In this document: in pieces, positions 1 through 11,556 of the stretch
Layout: every line of letters starts with the position of its first letter
Numbering within the stretch: position 1 is the stretch's first letter
Origin: Hormiphora californensis
Taxonomy: Eukaryota > Ctenophora > Tentaculata > Cydippida > Pleurobrachiidae
NCBI GenBank assembly: GCA_020137815.1
Contig: CM035356.1
Span: 2,126,406-2,190,405 of the forward strand
Direction of reading: 5' to 3'
DNA: 64,000 nucleotides
Program-made: the position numbers and the translations under genes
Notes under the pieces: generated by a model
Databases searched by the model: none
Told to the model about the DNA's origin: nothing
Seen by the model: only the letters and a program-made list of their open reading frames with translations

Positions 1-324
1 TAAGAAGATTGAACGAAAGGTAGCCGTGATACAGCTGTTTGAAAGTCGCAAAAAGAGCCAAAATCATGCATGAACATTTTCTCAACTGCTGTGTGACCTG
101 GTGTGTGTGTGTGTGTGGCTCTAGGTTATAGCGTACCAAACTCTGCCGCACGACAGAACGGTGTTGCAACCTGTCATAAAGTCTGTGGTCTGTATGAAAG
201 ATAGTAGTTAAAATATCACGCTCAAAATTACACCAAAATCAAACAAAATTTCTCTGATATTCTAACTGTTTGTGGTCTGTATTCGGGCACTCTCACGCAA
301 GCTTTTTGTCCTGTCAGCTTCTGA

Positions 325-480
325 GTCTGGAACAAGGTAACGTTTTGCCTTTGAGATAGTCTTGAGTTTGGTTTAGTCTGGATCAAGGTAACGTTTGGCC
401 TTTGAGAGTGTCTTGAGTTTAGTTTTGTCTGGAACTAGGTAACGTTTTGCCTTTGAGAATGTCTTGAGTTTGGGTCTGGA
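325..480. repeat. Tandem repeat, about 54 bp x 3
   Basis: Three adjacent imperfect copies share the core GGTAACGTTTTGCCTTTGAG followed by TCTTGAGTTT. The spacing is about 54-56 bases. The minus strand is open through the array and would translate as an 18-residue repeat, but there is no other sign of coding. Confidence 0.85.
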
Positions 481-897
481 ATCCCGATGTTTACCGTGTT
501 TTGAATAGTCAATTACATTCACAATATAAACTTTACACAATCTGTGAACAGACAATACGGACAGGTGAACTTACAGAATTTTGATGGATGATTGGTACCG
601 TGATGTTGTTGATGATGAGATGAGAGGTGTATGCATTTCCAGTGGAGATGAAGATAAACAAAAACGATTAAACACAGATAAGGGGTAGGACTGAATGTAG
701 CACCAATAGACTGTAAAATGTTCTAGAATACTATGTAGCTGGGACAGATAAGAACATTAATTGTTAGTTGTTACACGCGATAAGCGACTTAGTGCACCAA
801 AACACAAGGATTGTCTCTGTAGTGTGGTGTATAGCAATGTCCGCTATATTGGGAGAGGTGGGTGGGGGAGGGCGGGTGGGGGTGGGGCGGTGGGTAA

Positions 898-1720
898 TAT
901 TGGCCATGAATGTGGCTGTAATTTAGTGATGAGACTAGGCCAGGCCCGAGAGACAGTTCAGTGGTAACTGGGAGGTCATGTGTGCTGGAAATGGGTATTT
1001 GAGACGGATTTAAGTTGCATTTTAGTGAGGGGAAGAGCCCTTATTGGTGTCTGAGACAAGCAAAAGTGAAACGAACTGCAACGTAACGAACGAGTAATGA
1101 ATAGAATTCTGCTCTGTGACTTGTTAGTGCTCCTTTATCAAACACGTAATGGCAAAGTACAAAGTTTCCCAAATTGAATTAAATGCGTAATTCCAAAGTT
1201 TTGGTCAATATTGGCCATGAATGTGGCTGTAATTTAGTGATGAGACTAGGCCAGGCCCGAGAGACAGTTCAGTGGTAACTGGGAGGTCATGTGTGCTGGA
1301 AATGGGTATTTGAGACGGATTTAAGTTGCATTTTAGTGAGGGGAAGAGCCCTTATTGGTGTCTGAGACAAGCAAAAGTGAAACGAACTGCAACGTAACGA
1401 ACGAGTAATGAATAGAATTCTGCTCTGTGACTTGTTAGTGCTCCTTTATCAAACACGTAATGGCAAAGTACAAAGTTTCCCAAATTGAATTAAATGCGTA
1501 ATTCCAAAGTTTTGGTCAATATTGGCCATGAATGTGGCTGTAATTTAGTGATGAGACTAGGCCAGGCCCGAGAGACAGTTCAGTGGTAACTGGGAGGTCA
1601 TGTGTGCTGGAAATGGGTATTTGAGACGGATTTAAGTTGCATTTTAGTGAGGGGAAGAGCCCTTATTGGTGTCTGAGACAAGCAAAAGTGAAACGAACTG
1701 CAACGTAACGAACGAGTAAT
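898..1720. repeat. Tandem repeat, about 310 bp x 2.65
   Basis: The unit starting TATTGGCCATGAATGTGGCT recurs at about 898, 1208 and 1517 with almost no differences; the third copy stops near 1720. A 42-base sequence (CATGCATGAACATTTTCTCA and following) lies both at about 65-101 and directly after the array at 1731-1767. That may mark a larger duplicated unit or an assembly join. Confidence 0.9.
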
Positions 1721-2150
1721 CTGTGTGAATCATGCATGAACATTTTCTCAACTGCTGTGTGACCTGGTGCTTCAATTTCATTTTTATGGTGCTCATTGGA
1801 AAGACAAATTCAAGCCAACGAAGAATAGCATAATGATGGAAAATTAGGATGCTCACATCATGAATGAACGAGAAATGAATGAAGGAATGAAAAATGAATT
1901 TTCGAATTTTTGACAAAAAATTATGGAAAAAGTTACCAAGGAATTGATCCAGAGTGCTCCCATAATTTTTATTCTCACAACTATCATCGTTTTGACGCAC
2001 CACCTCGCTAACCATGACCAACAATCCGTGGCCCACCTTGTAGAGTCCTACCCGGTACCCCCCTCTATTAGTAGCTCCCTACTCCCCCAATTACCTCGGT
2101 AGACCCCTACTCCCCCAGGTACTTTGGTAGACCCCTACTCCCCCAGGTAC

Positions 2151-4758
2151 CTCGGTTAGATCTTGTATCTTCTCCTCGAAATTCACTGTTCCTTCAGGGG
2201 CTACTGTTGAAGTTATTGTTTGTTTCGGAGTTCGTCTTGCAGTCATTAACTCTCTTTGTGTCACTACCAACTCCTGGTGATTGGGGACGGTGGGAGTTAT
2301 GGGGAATACTGATAAGGGGAACCATTCGACCATATTCCTTCACAGTGTGTTATACACACGAAGGAATGAAGGATTAAATAGCCGGAAAACGTCGCGTACA
2401 CTGATTGTAGCCACGAACCTCCTGTATGCTTGTAAGGGTAGTTTTAAGTTGTGAGATAGTTGTGTCCCTCATTGAGACATGTCTCCAGAGCAGTAGCACT
2501 CTTTGACATAGCTAACTCCATCTCCTCATCATGCTCTTGCTCCAATACCTCCATAGCACGCCTCAAGTGTTCCATCTCGTCAGTAACACTCCTGAAGCAT
2601 TGTCATTGAGAAGGGCTTTACTTTACTCCAATGAAATCAAACCAAACCGTGCATTGTTTGACCCTCCCTCAAGGGTTTGAACATAAGTCAAAACAAATCG
2701 AACCTTAGTTGCAGTTGAAGATTGTTTCGTTCAAATGTTAACACTTCAATCTCCTCTCTCTGCAGCAGTGAGTCTTGTTCCGTTCCAGTCGATTGTCTCT
2801 CCTAGTGATAAGTGGCATATTAACATATAAAATGGTGCCAGTCCGATCAAACTGTGACTGAGAATATGAAAGATCTCCCATGACAGGTCCACTGTGACCC
2901 AAAAGGTTGCTTTTCGCCCAAACATGCTATGCGCGTCCCCCCGTGAGTGCTGAAAAATGCACTTTATTCAAAATGGATACTGCGCGCGCTCCTACACAGT
3001 CCACGCACAAGATTTCATGAGGGCACAACGTGGCTCCTGATCCTGCAGCTGTAAATACTCTCACACTAGGAGTCTTGAAGGACAGACTGATTCTCTTACC
3101 CCTCTAGTACCTGTAAAACCCTAGTTGCACGTTCCCTATACTCTGTCAGATCTTGTCTAGTCTGTTCCAGGTCCCGTTTTACTCTTCGCAGCTCGTCAGC
3201 CAGACTGAAGTAGTGGGGTAAAAGTTAATTGGGTCAATAGAAGCAGTGAACATAGAAAACTGATAACAACGCGAACGGTCAAGCTGCGAGAGTCATGTAC
3301 AGTTATACTAAAAAGTCCAAACCTGTTCTGCTTGGTGGTCTGAGAAGATGCTTTTCTCTCCGCTGAGTGCAAAGATTCAGACAAGACTGATATTTCTTCT
3401 TGCAACTTTTCCTCTCTTTCAAGCGATTTTCTCTGCAGAAAAGAATAAATTGCTGCACTGTCCTGCTACTGGTTTGTATGATACAAAGATGTAGCTAATA
3501 GTACAATACCTCTAGCTGGGTGATTTGGTTTTGAAGGCTGATTTTGTCCTGCTGTAATCCCCTCTCATCCTCTTTTAGCTGACTCAGCTCGTTATTAAGT
3601 GCTACTACCTCAACAGAGTCCTCCTGCAACTTCTCAACCCTAACTTGAGATAGTTAGAAGAAAGTTAGAAGAAAGTTAGAAGATAGTTAGAAGCTGGACC
3701 TCAACTCGCCTGCCTGCTTTCTGGCGGCGTTTTGCTTCCCAGTGCGCTCAGATCGGGTTGGCGCTACCAGACAGCACGCCTGCGAAGGATGTGTAACTTA
3801 CTATTCTGTGCCGCAAGTCGTTCGTCTAGCTCTAACAGCCTTATTTTCAATACTTCTATTTGGGATTCCTTCACCTGAAATCACAAGACCTGATTATAAA
3901 TACACCATCCCGATAACTGGCATGATATATTGAGGGAAGTTTTGGCTAAGTGTTGACAAGAACATGCCTGGTTTTTACAGACAGAATTTATAATTTCTTG
4001 ATTAATTTTTCTATCTAACATTTATTGATTTTGATTTCCAAACCCATTATTACCGCAACAAGTTCCCTCATATCCTTAGCAGACTCGACATGTGAGGAAC
4101 ACGATCTCTGTAATTGTGTTATTTCCTCTACTCGCTCCCTCAGTGCACCTCTTAGCTCTAGGTGAACCTCATCTTGCATCTTAACCTGGACCTGGGAGGG
4201 GCAGGGGTGTTTAGTTACAGGGGTTTACTAAAACTTTAACCCGGTTAGGAAGTGTTTAGTCTTAACATGGACCAATGGGGGCGGGGAGATGGTTAGGAAG
4301 GGCTGGGGGATGTTATCAAGTGATCATCTGGAACCTTGATTGGGGGACAGATTCTATATATTCACCTGTGATTGTCTGAGTTTCTCTGATACATGCTGTA
4401 ACTCTTCAGTCAGCAAAGTGAGCTCCTGTCTCACCATATCACCCTGAACAACCACCATATCTCTCCCTCCCTCATCAGGGACCTCAGAGACCTCATTGTC
4501 TTCTTGATCTGTGCTGCTCTCATCATCATCATCATCAGGTTCACTAGTTGGCTCTATGATCGGTGTTCTATCCTTCTCTTCACTTCCAGTATCAACTTGT
4601 TCGAACTTTATACTCGATATGGAGTGGAAGATATTGCTGTCATCCCCCTCTTCTCCAAGTGTATCCTCTTGGTGGGTAGCTAGAGCTGGCTGTTCTACTT
4701 TGTCAAGGAACGCCTCCGCTTGCGTTGCCAGGTTGTTTAGTGACTTAACCCAAGACAT
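2151..4758 (-). CDS. GOLGA5: Golgin-84-like Golgi coiled-coil protein (N-terminal and middle exons)
   Basis: Golgin-84 is a Golgi-membrane coiled-coil tether anchored by a C-terminal transmembrane helix. Exons that keep frame across GT-AG introns: 4758-4366, 4185-4054, 3874-3802, 3643-3510, 3432-3323, 3204-3111, 2801-2704, 2591-about 2550 (3' end uncertain) and 2273-2151. The N-terminus MSWVKSLNNLA...AFLDKVEQ resembles the family start (MSWF..LAGKAEDLLNRVDQ). Exon 3 (KESQIEVLKIRLLELDERL) and exon 6 (ELRRVKRDLEQTRQDLTEY, then RATRVLQ) match characteristic golgin-84 blocks. Exon 9 ends NFEEKIQDLTE, like the family's LENRLHQLTE. Residues 60-115 are acidic, then heptads take over. The C-terminal coil and membrane anchor were not found; they would lie in 1-2100, which is repetitive, or beyond the left edge. 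TMF1 is a less likely alternative. Confidence 0.75.
3712..3780. mobile_element. Small foldback MITE, copy A
   Basis: An imperfect inverted repeat (TTCTGGCGGCG ... CGCTACCAGACAGCA) surrounds GTGCGCTCAGAT. The same element, in opposite orientation, lies at 59876-59941, so this is a dispersed family. It sits in an intron of the golgin-84-like gene. Confidence 0.6.
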
Positions 4759-4893
4759 AGGACCTTTGAGGGGTTGTGAATTGTATTAACTGGTGTTAAC
4801 TTATATTATGTTGGTGTGTTGTTCAAATTAATAACAGCAAATGAAAAGGCTATAAAAAATATCATAAACTTTTAGTTCAATATTTTGCACGTT

Positions 4894-4902
4894 TTATTTT
4901 AT
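4894..4902 (-). terminator. Possible poly(A) signal of the VWA7-like gene
   Basis: On the minus strand AAATAAAA lies about 290 bases after the predicted stop at 5190 and before the golgin-84-like start. The position suits 3'-end formation; this is inference from the hexamer alone. Confidence 0.35.
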
Positions 4903-5189
4903 CACAAATCTCTCTTTTCCCGTATAAAATTGTTTCAATATAGAAATAGGGTGCTTCCAGCTAGATGGTATAGCTCCATGGCGTGTATATAATTCCCGAC
5001 TGAGTTGTGACTTCCACCTTCTAGAGACGTATCACAACCGCCATTGTATGCAGATAGGATACCTAATACGGGCATCAGAAGGATTACAAATTATAAGAGA
5101 TTACAGATAATTCTACATAATTGTTAGATAATTGCAGGGACAACATAACAACATGAAAGAATCAGAACTCCTAGATAATCCAGAAGCTA

Positions 5190-8100
5190 TTAACGAACCT
5201 TGAAGGAAGAGCTAGGATCCAATCCTGTAACAGTCAACAGTAGTCTAACTTCATTTCCCTCCCTCAGCCTACCAACTCTGTATCCTACATCCAGTACCTT
5301 TCTTTCACCCTTCACAGCACCTATATTGTCGACATACAAATAAGTTAACTTGACTTAATTATTAATTCAGATATATCTATTGGAGAAACATATGGGAAAT
5401 GAAATATTCGATTAAACTTACTGATATATCTTGACCGGTCACCCAAACATTTCAATCCCTGGGGATCCATTGTGACCAGGAACTTTGTTTCGGAGGGGTG
5501 GCTGTGTGAAAAGATGAAACTTAGATTTCCTTCACTGTTTGCCCGTACCAATCGCTGACTTGTTCGCCCACTGTTCTAGATGGGTTATTAGTTATTACAG
5601 TTAGTAAACCCCAAATCACACACGACAATACAAATATTCAGTATTCACTTAAACCCAACTTCAAATATAAATAGTTTTTAGATAGCTCATTGCTCAAAAA
5701 TCCAATAGGTAATCTAATTCCATGATGATTTAAAATTTTCTTACAACTTCTAGTTTTCCAAATGTTGGTGAAATGACAGTTGGAGAGGTTCGTCTAATCT
5801 TGTCACCATGTTCTGTAACACCCTCCAATGCAATCTTCAGCGGGGAATCTGGTACTGAAATATAAAGTACTAAAATAGAAACACATATAGAGGTGACGAC
5901 CCCCCCCCCCACGGCGTGCCTGGTGAAATTTTAACACGACCTAGCATGCGACGGGAAACCACCACTTGTACGTGGTAGCTGAGGGTCTACAGAATGGCGC
6001 TACGGTGCGGGAAAAAACATTCCATTCCCTAAAATCTTTTTTTTTACTTTTATTTGATTTGGGTCAAAATTGGCTATATTAAACGTGGTCCCGAAAAATC
6101 CATAATGACTTAGCACACGAAATATGTCACCCCTACCTATTTTTGCACGTAGAATCGATTGCCGTTGAAGTCGAATCTCTAAAATGACTGTAAAATGGTC
6201 AAAAGTTGATTTTTTACCATTTTTTGGAGGTTTTTGGCCCCTAAACCATTAAAAACGTTGAGATAGGAATTTGAAACTAGTGCCAATCGTTAAAATGGTC
6301 ATTTTTCTACAAAGAACCAAGTTTTCATGTATATCCGATTTATGGTTAGATTTGGGCAAATTGTTGAAATCTGCCAACTAGGAGAACCGTAACTTGATTT
6401 TCTTGTTTTTTGGATTTTGGCATTTTTGACAAACTTCTGATTGAAATGGTCAATCGGGACCATGCTTAAGTTGTTTATGGGACAATTTTCGACTAAAATC
6501 CAAGATTTCATACCAATCCAATAACAGATCGTTGATTTATAGTAAATTTAAGTAGGCAAAACGGTCAAAATGACAACTTTTCTTGCTTATTTTGACCGTT
6601 TTGCCTACTTAAATTTTCTATAAATCAACGATCTGTTATTGGATTGGTATGAAATCTTGGATTTTAGTCGAAAATTGTCCCATAAACAACTTAAGCATGG
6701 TCCCGATTGACCATTTCAATCAGAAGTTTGTCAAAAGTGCCAAAATCCAAAAAACAAGAAAATCAAGTTACGGTTCTCCTAGTTGGCAGATTTCAACAAT
6801 TTGCCCAAATCTAACCATAAATCGGATATACATGAAAACTTGGTTCTTGGTAGAAAAATGACCATTTTAACGATTGGCACTAGTTTCAAATTCCTATCTC
6901 AACGTTTTTAATGATTTAGGGGCCAAAAACCTCCAAAAAATGGTAAAAAATCAACTTTTGACCATTTTACAGTCATTTTAGAGATTCGACTTCAACGGCA
7001 ATCGATTCTACGTGCAAAAATAGGTAGGGGTGACATATTTCGTGTGCTAAGTCATTATGGATTTTTCGGGACCACGTTTAATATAGCCAATTTTGACCCA
7101 AATCAAATAAAAGTAAAAAAAAAGATTTTAGGGAATGGAATGTTTTTTCCCGCACCGTAGCGCCATTCTGTAGACCCTCAGCTACCACGTACAAGTGGTG
7201 GTTTCCCGTCGCATGCTAGGTCGTGTTAAAATTTCACCAGGCACGCCGTGCCCCCTAGACTCCTAGAGGTACAAGCCCTGTTTGGCAGATATAAACTAGT
7301 TCGATCGAAATAAATCCAACAGCTATGATTTACCAATGAAGTTGCCCAGAACTTGATTATGACGGGTAACTGTGTCAATGGTTACCATGGTAACCCCGGT
7401 AGCTGGTGTGACCAGTTGTAATGTAGCGTTGTCTATCACACTTCCCAGGATATTCACTACTGCCGTAACTTCCCTTCCTGTTAAAAAGTACGTGGTGAAA
7501 ATCAAAATAGGCACAAACTAGATACAGTGTTATAATATTTTTCACTATTGTGTTCGTAATTGATTTAACTTATTCTGACAATCATAAACTTTACCTGGAG
7601 TAAGGTTATCCACGGGTACCCCATTCTCAATATAAAACACACTGAACTCCACATTGTTTTCCCCAACTGCCTCTACCTTGTAAGTTAGATAACCACCAAT
7701 CGGTATCTGCAATAAGGAGGTAATTAATTAAAATGAAATTAGGGGACAGATTAGGAGGTATATTTCACCAGGGAATCAAGAGGAGAGTTGACTTACACTC
7801 AATTCCCATATCCCTGCGACTGGGGTTCTAACTTCAAAAACAGTCACATGAGCCAAAGATATGGAGGGAGATATTACACTATCTTGTACAGCTGGACTAG
7901 TCAGGTATATCTCAATCCTGTAATTAGAAGAAACAGAATTGGAGCTAAAGTGCTAAATGGTATAATAATGAACCCAGAAACAACACGCGAATTAGATCCC
8001 CTACCCCTTCAGTAGAATCAGTATTCAGTATTTACATACCCAGGTAGCTCTGAGTTGACGGTTACTAACAGCAGTGCCACACTCTCGTCACAGGGGAATA

Positions 8101-11100
8101 AGACAGAACGGGTCTTATCCTCAGCCGATCTACTAACTCTCCCATCACCCTCAATCGTTCCTGTATCGAGGTCAAGTATGAGTTACACACCTACTGTAGG
8201 TAACTTTAGTTTGTGTGTTTGTGAGTGAGGTGATGCACTGCACGTGTAACTATGGTAACCGGGTGGGGATATAGTCACTATTTATTTGCACGTGCAGTAC
8301 CCTCCGGGAAGATACGTTCGCTTTGTTTGCTCTCTCCAAACGTACTACCAAACCAAGCAACTCTGCATTCTGCAACTACGACTACAAAAAACATGGAATT
8401 AGACGCCCCTACTCTGTTTGCCATGCAGATCATCCCAATAGTAACATTGTTCCTGGGAATAATAGCAGTGTTCATCCTCACCAAGATGATAGGGAGAACA
8501 GAGGAAGGCTTGAAGTACGAGGCAGCTGAGACCCAGAGACAACTGAAACGGATGGTCTCACTGATGGAGCCCCTCACTGCTGAATTAGGTCCCATGTTCA
8601 GGACCATCCTTGACAAGAATAAGGTAAGATTGGAGCGATAAATTTGTCTTCACAATACCCAATCAAAGTTCACAATTCATACAGGCGTATATATTAGTTT
8701 AACATATCAAAACTAATGTCCCGAATACTTTCAGGTCCTGGGACACACTATGGTAGAACACAATCTCGGTCTAGCTTCTCGACAGGGAGGGATACTGCAT
8801 CAGATCAAGAAACTTCATCAGGAGATGAATATAAGTTTTGAAATGATAAAAAACGGAGCTGGACCGTCCATCACCGGACTCCATTCCGCCAACCAGACGG
8901 ATCCGGTGGCCCGATCCCACCGTGCAGCACAGACGGATTATGTTGTGCTCGATCTGGAATAAGTGTGTGTGCAGTGTAGTGTAGTGTGATGTGTGTGTGA
9001 GGTGAGCTCAACGGGGGGAGCTCAGAAATGAGCTCTTCGTGCCAGCTGAGCCCTGATTTCCCATCTGTATGCTGGGGTATCAGGGCTTAGTCCCGTTGCC
9101 GTGGACCTGCTGGCTGATGGTCCAGTGAGTACGGTCAACTCACACATGATTTGTAGCACTAGTACTGCACAAAGTAACAAACCTGATTCGATGAGAGCTC
9201 GTCCCTCTCCCTCGGAGTGAACAAGATTACTCAGTTGACCCAGATTCTCTTCGTTGTCTAGTAGTAGCACCTGTGCAGTAATATGTGAGAAATCCTTAAT
9301 TATAATTTGGAGTTGTCGCGTCGAAGTTGAAGCCGTTCGTTTAGCGTGTGTTCAGCGACAGCCTGCTCCTTCATCAACACATTTAATATTTATGTGACCA
9401 AAGCTGTAAAGCTGTTATTCTTTTGGGATCGGGAGTGATTATTTCAGAAAATATTTAAGCGATTTAGTATTCACGGTTACTGATACAATTGCCATGTGCA
9501 TGGCAACAGTAGAAATTGGCGTCTAAGTGAATAAAGAGAGCCAACCGGTGGCACGGAGTCGGGTGGCCCTGTGGGCGCGCTTGTATCTACTAAGTAATAT
9601 TATATGCTATAGCACGTGTGTTTCGACTGCACCAAATTTTATTAGTTAACTAATTGATTTACTAAATAATTAACTAATAAGTTAATCAACTAATTAATTA
9701 GTTACCTGTCCCCCTGTCTGTTGAGCTATCCTATGATAGGCCTGCACATCTCTCTCAGTACAGGGATCCTCAGCGGGAGTTAGAAAGAAATATACAGGGT
9801 TGTTCATCCACTGTGCATGGCTTATCAACCCATCCATCTCATCCTAATTAGGATAATCTTGATTGTTTTAGAATTATAGTTCTGCTGAACAAAGTAGGAA
9901 GGTCGAAACTCGAAAAGTCGCATAGTGATATGGTTTTGTTAGAGTTAATCTGGGAGGTATGACGATAGACTGATTACTGAATTTACCTGGTGTTTAGTTG
10001 CAGCATCAGTGAAGACGAATATTGGAGTGTGCTCATCAGCCTCTGTCACTGCTTCATGGACTGCTCTCACAACTATCTCTTCACAATCACCTCCCCCTGT
10101 CGCCTGGAGAGGGAGATAGTCAATAGACAATAGACATGCCAGGCCATGTCTAAATGGTATCACGACTTGAAACAGCTGGGCTCTGGAATCTTATGAAGTC
10201 ATATCTACTGGAAAATCTCTTCATCATCTTTTGATAGAACAGAAATTACCCGCAAAGACTCAAGAGCAGAAAGAAATCTTCCTCGGTTACTGCCAAATCT
10301 GAGAAGGGTTGTTCCCCAGTCCCTCCTAAAGGGGACGAGTGAGTATCGGGAAAATGGGGAGGATGTGGTGGTTCTAAATAATTCCCGGACAATAACTTTG
10401 ACTTGGTCCATCTCAGTATCCATAGAACCTGGTGATAAGACGGGGGTTACATTTGATATTATCTACTAGTTACATCACCATGGTAACCTACTAGGTACAT
10501 CACCATGGTAACCTGCTAGTTACATCACCATGGTAACCTGCTAGGTACATCACCATGGTAACCTGATAGTTACATCACCATGGTAACCTGTTAATTACAA
10601 CTGACAACACCATGGTAACCTGCTAGTTACATCACCATGGTAACCTGCTAGTTACATCACCATGGTAACCTGCTAGTTACAACACCATACCTGTTACATC
10701 GAGGACAAAAGTCAGGGATGTATCGGGATCAATTGATAAAAATTCGTTAAAAGTTTTCTCGCCGAGTTTCCGTTTTATCAAATTCAATAGTGATGTGGTT
10801 GTTCCCCTTTTGCGGCGTTTTCTTACATCCAAACTTGCTTCTGCATATCTGACAATAAACATGGTTACCATGGTTACCATACTTGATGCTCTCCGGGAAC
10901 AATATTTCCTTATCCCCCCCCCCCCGTGGCCCGTATCATAATTTCCACTATTTCCACTAATAGTAATGGAATAATCTTGGAAACACATCAAAACAATAGC
11001 TCTCAAACGAACATGCCTCCACCACCGTCCACAACATAGCAGCTCACCTCAAAATCCCAAACATCTCACGAGCCAGACCAAAGTTTTTATTTCGTCCTAC

Positions 11101-11556
11101 AGCCAGTACAGCCCTTTTTAGCGTCACGATATCCCTAGTCCGGTACCGTGATGCAGCAGTGGATGCAGCATATGTAATACTTCGTCCGATTGTAGAGAGG
11201 GTCCGGTAGAATGTCGTTCGAAGCAGTTTATTTGACCTATTGAATGATATGTTATTGTTGCTGGGGTATTTGAATGAACATTGAACATAGAAGATATATA
11301 ATATATGTTCATTGTTCGGGGTACCACTTGAACTATCAGACCATATATTTTCTGAACAAGGGTACGAGCAGTTTAAAGCACCTCATATTATTAACTACCT
11401 GGTACCAGTGGTTTGGCGGGCTGCCTCCAAAAGAGCTTGTCTTGTAGCAGATATTGTATCTTGGACATCATCTCCAACGACAGTGTATTGGGAATCTATT
11501 GATGCATTGGAGTAACGGAGAGCAGCGAATATGAGCACAACGTAAAGGAACGGCAT
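5190..11556 (-). CDS. Secreted von Willebrand factor A protein, VWA7/hemicentin-N-like
   Basis: Fourteen exons join in frame into 620 codons plus stop: 11556-11399, 11179-11048, 10848-10691, 10428-10250, 10103-9987, 9843-9706, 9270-9183, 8160-8040, 7917-7797, 7706-7595, 7477-7334, 5854-5745, 5575-5422, 5320-5190. The start MPFLYVVLIFAALRYSNAS is a signal peptide. The vWA domain (about residues 145-310) has FVLDVTGSMDTEMDQVK, a DxTGS-type metal-ion (MIDAS) site, then SLVPFRRD, ATGGGDCEE and TPIFVFTDA. These are hallmarks of VWA7 and the hemicentin N-terminus. Later exons look like the beta-rich part of those proteins (GIWELSIPIGGYLTYKVEA; SPLKIALEGVTEHGDKIRR). No Ig or EGF domain and no membrane anchor is visible. 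The end is inferred: FKVR-stop could instead be a weak donor. A likely extracellular matrix or adhesion protein; ligand unknown. Confidence 0.85.
5910..7250. mobile_element. 1.34-kb foldback element with about 660-bp inverted arms
   Basis: The sequence reads CACGGCGTGCCTGG inward from 5910 and its complement inward from 7250. The two arms are nearly identical and meet around 6575 with a loop of under 25 bases. The 70-codon frames at 6299-6511 (-) and 6649-6861 (+) are mirror copies differing at about two residues, which shows how little the arms have diverged. No transposase is present, so the element is non-autonomous. It lies in the VWA7-like intron between the exons at 7334 and 5854. C-runs flank both ends, so a target-site duplication cannot be assigned. 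Confidence 0.9.
7381..7394. promoter_or_regulatory. Perfect RFX X-box-like palindrome inside an exon
   Basis: GTTACCATGGTAAC matches the RFX consensus GTTRCCATGGYAAC perfectly. It lies inside the coding exon 7477-7334 of the VWA7-like gene and encodes part of GVTMVTI. Binding is not shown. Confidence 0.4.
8393..8962 (+). CDS. Small single-pass membrane protein nested antisense in a VWA7-like intron
   Basis: Two exons, 8393-8623 and 8735-8962, join through an AAG|GTAAGA donor and a TTTCAG|GTC acceptor into 152 codons plus stop. I do not recognise the protein. Residues 1-10 are polar, residues 11-34 (AMQIIPIVTLFLGIIAVFIL) form one strong transmembrane helix, and the rest is an amphipathic, probably cytosolic tail. 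A helical stretch follows the membrane (GRTEEGLKYEAAETQRQLK), and the C-terminus YVVLDLE contains a YxxPhi-type sorting motif. The whole gene lies within the intron bounded by exons 9183 and 8160 of the opposite-strand vWA gene. An upstream ATG at 8252 is in frame, but the start at 8393 places the helix at the N-terminus as expected for a signal anchor. No AATAAA follows closely. Confidence 0.7.
10455..10680. repeat. Minisatellite of CATCACCATGGTAACCTG units
   Basis: About eight to nine copies of a unit near 27 bases (CTAGTTACATCACCATGGTA and following) fill most of the intron just before the exon carrying the vWA metal-site serine. Every unit holds CACCATGGTAAC, one mismatch from an RFX X-box. 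Confidence 0.9.

Noticed and set aside
1644-2036. 130-residue minus-strand frame as a golgin-84 C-terminal exon
   Set aside because: No coiled-coil or membrane-anchor pattern; it overlaps the 310-bp tandem repeat and an A/T-rich region.
6299-6861. Mirror 70-residue frames
   Set aside because: Identical peptides in inverted arms of a foldback element; no domain, and the symmetry explains the frame.
9022-9182. In-frame read-through of the vWA exon ending at 9183
   Set aside because: Splicing to 8160 restores a phase-correct, family-like sequence; read-through gives an unrelated short tail.
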